Below are positions 11,939 through 23,262 of a DNA stretch of 64,000 bases, piece after piece. Source of the stretch: Luscinia megarhynchos (lineage: Eukaryota > Chordata > Aves > Passeriformes > Turdidae); the NCBI GenBank assembly GCA_034336665.1, contig CM067566.1, positions 28,302,330 through 28,366,329 on the forward strand, written 5' to 3'. The position numbers and the translations under genes are program-made. A model generated the notes under the pieces. The model saw nothing but the letters and a program-made list of their open reading frames with translations. It was not told the origin of the DNA and did not search any database. Within the stretch, counting starts at the first letter, position 1. Every line of letters begins with the position of its first letter.

Positions 11939-12771
11939 AGAAAGACTTTAAATGCTAGGAGAGGCCTCTGAAGTATTTATCTTAGCACGGTATTAGTGTT
12001 TATTTCTTTAAGCCCCCTGTCTTATTCCTTGCTTCAGTGAACTGAATGCTATCAGGCAAGTTATTGTGAACAGCAAAATACTCTTTCTGTCTTACCTTCC
12101 CTAATTAGAATGACAGACAACATGGTTTTATGGAGGTGACTTCGTTCTAGATTTCAAGATATTTGAGCCTCACTGCCATTTATGATCACAAGGGTTCAAA
12201 GAGGTGAACCACTATATATCTAAATAATCAATATTTCTAAGAAACTCTAACTTCCTCAGTTTCTACAGAATAGCAAATGCCCCAGTATTTTCAGAAGAGG
12301 AATATAAATAAACTTTGCTGTTCATTTTTGGGGGTTTTCTTTGGCTGATCAAATTTTAAGTGAACAGCTTGGAGTCCACTAAGTTTAAAACTTAAGCCTG
12401 CTCCTACACTTTCGCTTTAAAAAAAAAACAAACCAACAACAAAAAACAGAACGACATGTTAATATAAAGTATGTTAAAAATCAGAAATAAGGAAAGAAAT
12501 GTGGCAAAACCCATGACTCTAAACGATATTCAAGCCAACCAAATGAATGTATTACATGTAGTAATTCATCCAAAGCATCACAGTCAATACTGAAGAGATC
12601 CAAATATGTGGCAGATATCTTTTTTTGGTCACAATTTTTTTTCAAATGTTCCTTTATTTTGATAGTATGCCTTATGTTACTAATATGCTCATAGGATCTA
12701 CTATGAATGTTTTGTGTGTTATAACCCTTATTTTGATTCGAGCAATAAATTTCTTTTGGTGCTTAATAATG

Positions 12772-12811
12772 TCTTGAACTAAAGGAAACTATCTTGAACT
12801 AAAGGAAAAAG
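12772..12811. repeat. 20-bp tandem duplication
   Basis: Two adjacent copies of a 20-bp unit beginning 'tcttgaactaaaggaaa'. The copies are identical over their first 17 bases and differ only in the last three. Confidence 0.9.
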
Positions 12812-14935
12812 TTTCATATAATATAACTGAAAAATTTCTAAATCTGGTTGTTTCAAGAACAGGTTATGCTTACATGCCACTTAAAAAATTATATATGTCT
12901 TAGTGTTCTTTGAACCCTGCTAGTTCTTAAATATCATCCTCCTTCTATTCCAAATAAAGTTACACCCTGACTGTAACATTGTCCCTGAAAGGACAAACTT
13001 ACAGCCTAAACATTCACCATTTCTAGGTTAGAGGTATATTGTACAGCAAATTCACTCAAATAACAACCCCACTTACTCTGAACTGACTGAATAATGGTTT
13101 TCACTCTGATAAGTGGTGAAGACTTGCTAAACTCATGTGGGAGTAAGTCCTGAAAAGGCCAGATTTTTAACTACTGGTAGTGAGATTTTTGGTGGAGGTG
13201 GTGCTGGTTTGGGTTATTTCTGTCTTCATTTGCTAGTAGACTATTATGCAAATGCAATCAAAATATATAAAAATATATTAAAAAAACCCATAGATATACA
13301 TAAAAGTATGTAAAATATATAGACTAAGATAATTCAATACAATGGTAAATTTCAAACTTTATAGGGACCATTAAAATAGCTCCTGTCTTCACATTTCTCA
13401 GCTACAAGCTTGGAATTTTTAATTGTGCAACAACTAAAGTCTTGGAAATATACATACAACAGCTTTAGTGAGATAAGTAAGCCAATCTATTATCATGGAA
13501 CTCACTGAGGGCATGAAATTACTTGTCTGTATAAAAAAGTATATATTTTATGAAGATATTCAGTTTTACACCTGTAAGAGAATGGTTTTTTTCAGACTTT
13601 CACAGAGGTTAGAGGCTTTATGGTCAGGAACTAAAGCAACAATTCTGACCATAAGTTAACAAACTCCTGCTCAGTGGAGAAACACTGAGGGAAGAAAAAG
13701 ATGGAAAACTCTCAGGAGGGATAACTTGTCAGAAAGATCTCCAAAGCAAAAAGATAGAGCTGTGTGAAAAACAGGATTCATGCTCCATGAAGAATTCTTT
13801 GGAAATACTTGATTCATCTTGAAATATAAGAATTTTGACATGCCAAAAATTATGCTAGAAGGAGTTCACTGAAAACAGTGAAATGCTTTGTTTCTAAAAA
13901 TTGATACCAATAAAACATTTTCAAAATGTCACAGTGTTTACATTTCAGAATGCTATTTTGTTGTAATTTTTCACATAGAATATCAAAATTTTTAGCTGAA
14001 AAGTAAAGTGCAGTTTCAACATTAAAAAAGGAAAGGAAATCAATTATTTTGTCAGAAAAAAAATAATGAGGATAAAAAATTCAGAATAACTGTAGAGATT
14101 CATCTGTACTTTGAAAAAATCCAAGACAATTTTATATTCTGTGAAAGATATAACCATTCCAAATACCTTGCAGTTGTTGTGGAGAGACAAGCAAATAATA
14201 CATTGTGTTGACACAGACCCTGACAATCAAATTGTGTGTATTTTGTGTACAGGAGGTTTACATGTGATAGCAACCATGGTGTTCATGTCCTGCTATTCTT
14301 CAGTGCATGCTTACACTGAGTTTTTGGAGAAAATTTTTCCCAGAAGTTCATTCTACATGCTAGCACTGAGAGCCAGAACAGTGATTCTCTCCTGATTGAA
14401 TCAGCAGAATGTGGCCAGTGGAGGTGCCTGGTCTGGGTTTCAAACAGTTGGTATTAAAGTATGAATAGTAATCAGTCATATGAACGTCAAAGAAAAATAA
14501 TTTCTCAAAAATTGACACCTATTATTAAGTTCAAAGAAATTGCTGTGAACTAGCTCTCTGGCACACAGGGAACATCTAACCTTGTCTACCAGTAATAACC
14601 TTGTCAAATGAGTAGATCCTCACATATACATTGAGAAACAGACATATCTTGCTCTATGACCCCAACAGAAAGAGAAAACACTCTAGGAGAATGTGATTAT
14701 TTGTACTTTTATCTGTCTTCTTTGTCTTCCTGGTAAAATTGCTGGTGAAAGCACACTTGGATAATGTAATCAATCTAGTAGTTATTTAATGAGTTATTTA
14801 TTTAAAGTGATATCTCATGATCCATGTATGGATTGCATAGTGTTAGTTATTGATATTATTATAACATAAAATAAATAGCCATTTAACCAAATGTACCAAA
14901 AGGCCAGTATCTTACCCACAGAGTCTCTAAGAAGA

Positions 14936-15030
14936 TAATAAAATAAAAACGAAAATGAAAATGAAAATGATAATGAAAATAAAAATGAAAATAAAAATAA
15001 AAATAAAAATAAAAATAAAAATAAAAATAA
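14936..15030. repeat. AAAATG/AAAAAT hexamer microsatellite
   Basis: Imperfect AAAATG units at the left give way to AAAAAT units at the right, ending in 'aatgatgatag'. This is a two-motif tract in which one unit type has probably replaced the other by slippage. Confidence 0.93.
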
Positions 15031-18000
15031 TGATGATAGTCATACCCCAAGCATTTTATTCTGCTTTCTAGTTGAAAAAAATTGGAGCCTTTAGTATTCT
15101 TCTCTCACTACATTTTGTGGTATTGCTTGCTGATAATAACATATTTAATCCATCAACAATCACATTTCACTGAAGATTGTGGCATGCCAGATCAACTCTC
15201 TTTGAGGTTAAATGAAGGAACAATTAAATATTCTTATTTGGAGGTAGCCAAAAGAATAGAATCTTCTGAAGGACTCAGTCCTTTCATAAAGAGGCTGAAA
15301 CAAAATTCTGGAAAAACCAAGCTGTTTCTGGAATAGATAACAAATGCTACAGCAAAGGAATTTCCAATCTATATGGAACTTCTCAGGAGTAAAGGACTAA
15401 AAAGATAGGAAAAAGTGAATTTAGCTGAAGAAGGAAACAATGAGAAAGATGCTTTTTGACAAATATTTAGCTAAAAACACTTAATGAACTTCTGAATAAT
15501 GAAATCTGTCTTTTGTTGTTTATTCCATCTCTATCCAGGGAGATATGAAATATTTGGGAAAAAAATACCCAAAATATGTTACTGAATGTATAAATCGATT
15601 TCACCTCTGATTTGAAACAGGTTTTAATAAGCTAATCAATCACAATATAGGCAGCTCTTTTACATTTGTTGAGGGAGAGTGGTTTCTTGCCTTGCACTGT
15701 GTTCTAGAGCACATCAGAGAGATAACAGATGATTACTTTGTAGTTTCCAAGCACTTAGCAGTACACACAGGTGGCTCTGGAAAAAGGCATAATATTTCAA
15801 ATAGGCAGGAATTTTGGAGGTGCCAATATGCATTGTTTTATACACACTCAAATTCCACTGACAGCTGGGTTTCACTGGCAGAAAGGTCATCATGTGTGTC
15901 TGGTAAAAGTTCAAAGGTAGGCAGACTAAAAATACTTTGTAATAAGAGTGGTGGAGAAATGGATGGGATCACTGGAAATTGAAACAAGAGAGGAAAAACA
16001 CTAACATTCCCTTTCCCTAACTGTTCTCAACAGAGGAATAGAGAGCACGAGTGGAACATTCCTGCTGACTGAAAAGTGACATTGTCCATGCTCAGTGGAT
16101 GTGTCGAGACCATGGGAGATTAAAACTACCCCTGATGAAAATCAGTGGTGCTGTGGTTTGGCTATAATTGCATGTTGTAGCTGCACCACAGCCAGTGGTC
16201 ATCACAAACATGATTTCTCTCTGACATGATCTTTAGACAAAGTAAGCACACCAGAGTAAAGGGTGTTGGACATCCAAAAACCCTGTGAGTGCAAAGGAGT
16301 CCAAAGAACACATGCTGCCATGACAATACCTCACGGATATCTGCTTTCCCAGCAGCACAATTAGTGCTGTAACATAGCAGAAAAAAAATCTTTAATTACC
16401 ATTGTCCAGCAGAAAACACATACTTATGCAATGTTGTCAACAGCTGTTTAATCAGGATGCCAGTTTGTGTCAGCTTTGATAGATTCTTAGTATAGAACCA
16501 AATTTCCTGGTGTTATGAATTGATTACTGGCTCAGCTGGGTCAGCTCCACTCCTGTCCTCTGTGTCTTGCTCCAAGGGCAGGGGATAGACTTCCCCCTTG
16601 GTGATTTCAGAGTTCAGATTTCACTCCTGTCATGGGAAATCAGATTACTAAATATGCCAAGACAGACTATCCTTGCTTGCCATCCCATTTAGGGGGATTG
16701 ATTCTTTCTGTCTTTGGTGTCTTCTTCAACCATGAATCTACTGGCTTCGCTGGATCCTGCCTTTTCATTTCTGCTTTTACATGTGGTCTCTGATAAAGTT
16801 CCTTTTAAAAAAAAGGGAAAAAAAAATTGTCAATTTAATTTTTTAAATGTTCAAATTTTTCTGAGTTTTGTGGGGTTGAAGAAACATTATCTACACTGAG
16901 TCTAGTCTTCAGTTGAAGACCAGTGAAATGAACAAGCTAAATATTAGTGCTCTGTGAAACAGATCCAAGGTGTAATACCCCAAGGGAAAAGTTAACATGA
17001 AAAAACCCAAGCACAGGAATCTTCAAAATTTGTGCTGTTTAATATTATTTAAAAGGGATAACATGCAGAAGTTTAGGTGACATTCCAAATGTAACTTTAA
17101 TTTGATTAAATTGTTGTTTCAAGTAAGTGGATTATCTATTCCCTTTTGAAAAAGAGAACCATGCCAAGATATACCTAAAAGTTTGAAGGAAGAAGTCTTT
17201 AAGAAAGATGATAATTTCTGAAAGTGATCCCAATGCTCATATTTTCAAGGTTAAATATATTATCTGAATCAGAGATAACAGAGTAGGACCAGACTTCTAA
17301 GCCTGATTTCTGACCAACTATGTCTTAGTATTTACATTAATGTCATAAGAGAGTCCTGTAGCAAAGAAGGCAATGTCTTCATGAGGCATGATCTAATATA
17401 GTCTGTCCTTCTGGGAAGTTTTGTTTGTGTCTAACAATGTGTAGATTAGATTATTTTTAAATCAATAAGATAGAATGTAAAACTTCATTGCCTTTCTGAA
17501 CAAATATTCTCTTTATTTACATAACAAAAATATATAAAACACCTTTTTCTTTTTGTAAAGCAGAAGCATAATCCATCAGCTGCTTGCTCATATTGGTTCT
17601 AAGCAATCCCAATTAAATGAAGTAGCATTATTCCCATGAGCAAGATTTAGTCCTGTTATCATAAGACTAAATCCATAGTTATTTAAATATATTAACAAAA
17701 TGGGGTGATTTTCCCACTAAATCTGGCTTTACTTTATACCCTGCTTTCTGTTGCTTCAAAATACCTTCTGACAATTTTTGCCATTGATTTTGTATACATA
17801 TCAATATGCATTAATTTAAACACTTCTTGCAACTACTTTCTGGCTAGCTCCATTATCTCAGCCATTGGGCATAAACTGCAAGGAATATAAACTAGATCAT
17901 AGAAAAGTAATGAAAACAAAAATACAGAGGGGAACAGAACAGCATTCTGCCTTACAAAATTACCTGGAGGGGTTGGGGTTTTGTTTGTACTGAAGTAATT

Positions 18001-18764
18001 TTTTTATTTATTAGACCTGTTCATAATGTTTCGGTGAAAGTTGAAATATAAGACCTGGGAATACATAATTTATTCTATTTATATCTGCATGGATATTTTA
18101 AAAAATGTCATTTCCTATACTTGGCTGACTATTGACATTGTTCTTGGAAGGAAATGGAAATTATCTTTTGCTTATGCAGGCAAAGCAAATCAGTTTTGAT
18201 TTTCTATCAAAGATGTTTTCAAACACCACATGTAAAATTTCAAATACAATGGTCTTAATTGGTGTTTCATCAGTTTATGAAAAAGTCCAAGTACAAAAAT
18301 TTTGTTTCTGTATTCTTAAAATATCCCAAATTCATGAAGTGAGAGCTCTTCATAATGTTTATTAGTATTTTTTGCTCAGTTTTTTAGTAGGCAAATATAT
18401 TTTTTGTTTGCCTTCATCCTGCTCCTCAGAAAGAGTTTCTGTAGAATTGAGCACAATAAAGGATCCCAGCTCAGCAGTATGCCCTTGAGTGCCTAGCTTC
18501 ACTTTTCAAGTAGTCCTATTGATTTCAGTAAGTGATATGAATATATAAAATTATTCTCAATCTTAAATACCTGTAAAAACTGTGATCTAGGGGAAGCAGC
18601 TGGTTTAAGGACTTTTTCTACATTGTCTTTGCAATTAAATTTTCTGTATAGTTTATCATATTTTACTAGTATAGCTCATCTAGTTTAGTCAACTAGTTTC
18701 TCTAACATATCTAGTAATAATACAGATACCAACAGAGAGCTTAAATATATAGTACATTATAGTA

Positions 18765-19510
18765 TCATGGCATAACTCAGGTGAGAGATCAGTCCAGATT
18801 ACTGTGTTTTACCAAGTCTGGTCTGAAACACTCCACACCTGCCTGACCTCTTTGGGTGACCTGAGAGCCTTTTCTCATGGGGAAAGCATTTCTCTTTACA
18901 TCCAATCTGAACATATCTCTTTGTTTTATACCCACTGTCGCTTGTCCATGCACCACTGTGAAAACCCTGGCTCCATCATCTCAATGAACATGCTGGGGAC
19001 TACTCTTAAGTCCCACACACACAGGGAAAAATTCTCCAGGCTGAACAGGCTCTGGTCATCCAGTCTCTGTTTAGAGGCTTAGGGATCCAATCCCTCCCAG
19101 CTTGGTCACTATCCTCTAGATTTCCACTTTTGTTGTACAGGGTGGCCCAAGGCTGAGCAAAATGTCCTGAAGATGATCCAAATGCTCTGTGTGGTATAGA
19201 TAATCCTTTCCTTTAACTGCCTGACTGTGTCCCTGCTAATGCACACAAGGAGGGCAGCTGTCCTCTCTGCTGCTTGGGTGCTGTCCCAGCATCTCCAGAG
19301 CCTCTCCCAGAGAGCTGCTCCAGCCTGGCATACCCAGGCTGTGCCATGGCAGGGGCTGGCTTCTCTACAGACACAGGACTTTGCCTTCACTGAGTTCTGT
19401 AAGGGTCCCCTTGGCCCAGTCCTGCAGCCTGTCTGGGTGCCTCTGGATGGCAGTCCTGCACGTGAACATACTAGCTGGTGTCCCCAGCATGTGTCATCAG
19501 CATTGCCTTA
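18765..19510 (-). mobile_element. CR1 LINE fragment, antisense
   Basis: On the plus strand the order matches an inverted CR1: a 'cctgacctctttgggtgacctg' block, 'tttacatccaatctgaac', 'attctccaggctgaacaggctc', then 'ctctggatggcag' and a 'ggtgtccccagcatgtgtcatcag' block. Read on the minus strand, the far end encodes an Ala-Asp-Asp-Thr stretch (about 19487-19501). This corresponds to the catalytic FADDT motif of the CR1 reverse transcriptase. The copy stops there and abuts a second CR1 tail. Many indels and stops show that it is long dead. The outer boundary near 18765 is approximate. Confidence 0.85.
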
Positions 19511-19640
19511 GAGTCATAGGATAATTTAACTTGGAAAAGACCTTTACAATCATCAAGTTGAAATATAAATTTAATGCTACCGAGTCCACCACTGAGCCAT
19601 ATCCCCAGCTGCCACATCTACAGCCTTTTAAATACCTCCC
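19511..19640 (-). mobile_element. Second CR1 LINE 3' end, antisense, abutting the first
   Basis: The segment starts with a fresh CR1 3' terminus ('gagtcataggataatttaacttggaaaagacc') and continues with 'gagtccaccactgagccatatcccc' and 'ctacagccttttaaatacctccc'. The wording differs from the neighbouring copy's 3' end, so it is a different CR1 subfamily or insertion and not a continuation. It is only about 130 bp long. Confidence 0.85.
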
Positions 19641-22270
19641 AATGTGCATGTATTTGTGTGTGCATGTGTACATACATACCTATATTTATACTTACTGAAA
19701 TTATAGCTTATCCACCAGTCTATCAGGCATACCCTGTACATAGTATTTAAAAAAAATTGTACATTTTTCTGCTCTGATTAAGGCGTATTAAACTTCTGCT
19801 GAAGTGTAGTGGTGCTAAATTAAACTAGAACTGAAGGTGAGTAAGACTCGTGCTCTCAAAATTCACGTGTAAGTTCATCTTATTAATAGTCTTGTCTAAA
19901 TGTTTTCCTTTTCTCTCCACACCTTGTATGGAATGCTACTTTGAAAAATGGTGGTTTTGTCAGAGTTGGTGGAATGATAATTATCTTATCATTAATGAGG
20001 GGAATATTTAAAGCTGTGAAACAATAAGGCACAATCAGGTCTACCAGAGATAAGTAGGAGGCCTTTTATCTCCAGGAGTCTTGATAAGTTGATTCAAATT
20101 TTTTTTCTGAGAGTTGATATACCCCTCTAGTTTTAACCCACAAGCAGTCATTAAAGTTCAGTGGGATACCAATGTCTCACTAGGAGAAAATTTTACAGCA
20201 CATTCCCAAATTGAGTTTCTGTGGGGAATCTTGAAATATGTAGTGCCTTGTAGATGGAAAATTGCACCTGCAGGTTTTCACTGTTCTTAGATGATCTTTA
20301 GGTGTACAGTAAAAAAAAATCCCACTTTAAAGAGCTGCCAGCAGAGTAGAGCTTCCCATATTAGCTGACAAATGCACTGATTTAGAGAAACATTGCTTAC
20401 AATTTGTCCCTGAATGATTTACAACCTTCCAAGACCCCTAAGAAGTTATTATATCAGGGATTTAGTCATCCTACAGATTTTCTCGTGTAAACAGGTGCAA
20501 TAATTACACTGACCCTTTTTATTTATCTTCTATAAGTAGTTTTTTCATATTTGATCAAATTCTGAGGTCTCCTTTTCTTCACTTATCTGCAAAAATTTTA
20601 AGAAAGGAAAAGATTTCTGGTTGAACGCTGTAAAGCTGGAATTGTATCTGATACAAAATTGTCTGAAGGCTTCTAATCATCAGATGATAATCTCGATTTT
20701 CAGTGCCTTTGCACAATATTTTCTTCCACCAAGGAACTGCTTGTTTTCTTTTCATAGTATCCTTGCACAACCCTGAGTAGAGCACAAAATTATATATTTA
20801 ATTTCCTCATTCTCTTTCCCCTTAGCTAAACTGTCAAATGATGGGTCATATCCTTTACATTCCAGTTTTTGACTTTGTACAATCCACAAGAAAAGAATAG
20901 AGGAGAGTGGGGGTTTTTTTTCCTCAAGTTTGCAAGCAGGATCAGTACAATAAAAACAAATTCAGACATAGAGTTAAGAAGAAAGGTTATAAATGTGGTC
21001 AACGATTACAACGTAAAACTAACAAATGGGCAAAGCAGCATTTAGAGATTTGCCAATTAATGAAGGAGGGTCTGCCAGTTTTACCATGAGTGGATAAGAA
21101 GCAGTCAGCTGCTGACCAAAGACATGTTCCACCAGCTGTGGAACAGGCAGACATCAGGCAGTGAGATCAGGCACTCTGCCCACTGGCAAGACCATGAGCA
21201 TTTTAAAAATGAATGTGATTAAGTCATACATTTCAATCTGCAAGAGGTGTGGGTGGGGTACAGCATGTTAGGATCAAGCTAAGGAGCCTTAGCAAACAAA
21301 CTTTGAATACACATCAAAAGACCACGTGTACATATGTGCAAACTGTGTATTTTATGTTCTGGTAGAAATATATTTATTATGAAGAGCTACAAGGTACAAT
21401 AGATGTTATGACAAGTACCAGTTGATCTACCAATGGCTTCTCTTTAAAATAGACTGAAAATAATCTAAACTGCATGCATACATTTTTTCTCTGTTTCTTG
21501 CTATTATTTTATAATTGATCAAAAGGAGCACATGATATTCGATCTTTGATGAATATGAGAACCTCGGGCATCAGCACATCAAACACAGGAATGCAAAAAT
21601 TCCAGAAAACAACCTGTACTGAGCCTCTATTTCAGTAAAGAGTTAAACATTGCAAAAGAAGACAGAACTAAAAGATTATAGCTGTTATATTTTTTAGTGT
21701 CTCCATACTGCATTTATAATGTACATCCAGTGACTTCATATTTTAACACTTTCCCACATCTCTACTTACATTTTGAACTCTTCATTTTTTAACATTTTTT
21801 TTCTTTTAAGAAGTTTTCTTCATTTTTCCATGTTCTTTCCAGATTTTTTCTTCAAGGTTTTATATCAAACTGCAGTTTCTGGAATACTTGATTTGCTTTC
21901 CAAGTCTTTTACTTTGCTTTTTAGTTCTTCTTCATGACTTCATTCTTTGTGCCTATTCAGTCTATCAGACTGTCTTAGGTATTTTTAGACAGCTGGTATC
22001 TAGGCACCTTATTACTATTAAAAATATCAGAAAGTGCTGTAAAATAACTCTATAAAAAGAATTACTCATCAGGAGGAGTCGTGCTGCAGAGATACAACAA
22101 ATGCTGACAAAGGACTGGTCATTCCAGCTCCAGTGCATTACAAACCTTCAGGACAAACAACCTCAGAATTAAATGAATCATGCATAATTCCATTTTTTAT
22201 GTGGCATGTCTTTGGTACCTTTGGGTCCACACAGGCTCAGATAGGTACAGACAGAGCAGACACTGGGAAA
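19641..22270. other. Unique AT-rich non-coding sequence
   Basis: No gene, RNA or clear repeat. A short lysine-rich frame at 20907-21089 contains a Cys-Gly-Gln triplet but no zinc-knuckle spacing and no recognisable family. I treat it as chance. Confidence 0.55.
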
Positions 22271-22690
22271 GTATACAGAGAATCCTGTTGAGGAATACAC
22301 TCAGTGCTGGTAGCTCCCATGAGCAGCTGCAGTGCCAGCTCCTGGTTCAGCTCAGCCCCAGACAAGAGGCTGTGAACTGGAACCAACATCTGCACAACAA
22401 AAGGCACAGGGACCTGTGGTGCCAGCCAGGGAACTGGACACTCAGAGACACTGAGGCAGGAGCTGAGGACTCAGCTGGAAGACGCCAGACTTCCCTGAGG
22501 GTATAAAAAAGCCCAGGGGTTCCTTTGCTCAAGGTCCCTTCCCAGAGGCACCAGCCCAATTGTTACTCTGTTGTTGCACCATGATTAAATTACTGAAAGG
22601 ATCTCGAGGTCTGAGACTGATATGGAAAGCCTGGATTTGAGCTGGTAAGGAAACCTGGTGTGACTGAGTGTGGGGTAAGTCAACTGGGGC
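22271..22690 (+). mobile_element. LTR-like repeat with TATA box and polyadenylation-type signal
   Basis: The part at 22271-22476 recurs in inverted orientation at 26843-27006, so it is a dispersed repeat. Just downstream lies 'gggtataaaaaagccc' (TATA box at 22502), and about 80 bp later an ATTAAA signal at 22584-22589. This spacing is typical of the U3-R part of a retroviral LTR. No internal retroviral genes are present, so a solo LTR is the likeliest form. I could not define TG...CA ends or a target-site duplication, so the limits are uncertain. A DNA transposon or other repeat remains possible. Confidence 0.5.
22502..22510 (+). promoter_or_regulatory. TATA-box-like element in the LTR-like repeat
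   Basis: TATAAAAAA sits in an otherwise GC-rich context and lies 82 bp upstream of an ATTAAA signal. It is probably a remnant of the repeat's own promoter; there is no evidence of current activity. Confidence 0.4.
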
Positions 22691-22951
22691 ACCCAAAGGG
22701 TCACTAGAGCTGTTGGAAATTATATAACTTTCCTAAATGTTTTTTTCTAATTAATGGTTTTAAATAACTTTTTAACTGATTGTTGGTCATAGGTGATGTC
22801 TACTTTGCCATCAAGCTGGATTTCTTTTCACACTGACTATTATCACTGGTTTTGAGTTCTGCTGGACTAGACCTGATAAGCTGCACTAAACAAAGCCTGA
22901 GGGAGTTGAAGATTGATATCTGGGATCTTATATTTATTGCCCTTCAAGGAG

Positions 22952-23262
22952 ATGTTGTAGTAACAAGATACAGAGGACATTAATAAAGACATTACAGCAT
23001 GAGAGTTAAGGCTCCCCACGTGAGAAAGGACAAGAAGAGCACAAAAGAGTGTGGACCAAATTGGCATGAACTGCAAAAATCAGTAGCCAATAGGCAGTAG
23101 AATACAAATGAATGAAGATAATTATATAACTTAAAACCAATGAATGTTAATTTCTTTGTTTGCTAAAAATGTATAAATGAGTGAAAAGTCTTAAAAGGTG
23201 TAGCTGGAATGATTCACTACATACCCTGTTCAGAATAAAGTAATGCCTGGCTCACTAAGACT
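22952..23262 (+). mobile_element. Second LTR-like segment
   Basis: The segment begins near 'tgttgtagtaac' and has two CCAAT motifs (23087-23091 and 23137-23141). A TATA-like 'gtataaatga' lies at 23171 and an AATAAA at 23234-23239, followed by 'gtaatgcctggctcac'. The order CCAAT, TATA, AATAAA with these spacings is what an LTR promoter and polyadenylation region looks like. No partner copy, primer-binding site or retroviral gene is visible nearby. Ends are approximate. Confidence 0.35.

Larger units (their letters stand above)
9977..18764. other. Unique AT-rich non-coding sequence
   Basis: Nearly 9 kb with no supported gene. Open frames are short and show no recognisable family. Contents worth naming are a short hairpin at 10054-10077, two TTTTG tracts, a 20-bp tandem duplication at 12772 and an A/T-rich microsatellite at 14936. 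These are listed separately. Confidence 0.55.

Noticed and set aside
16147..16193. GCTGTGGT...ACCACAGC inverted repeat as a microRNA precursor
   Set aside because: The stem is only 8 bp with a loop over 20 bases, too short for a precursor hairpin.
20907..21089. Basic 60-residue frame resembling a retroviral zinc knuckle
   Set aside because: Only one Cys-Gly motif is present; the Cys-Cys-His-Cys spacing is absent.
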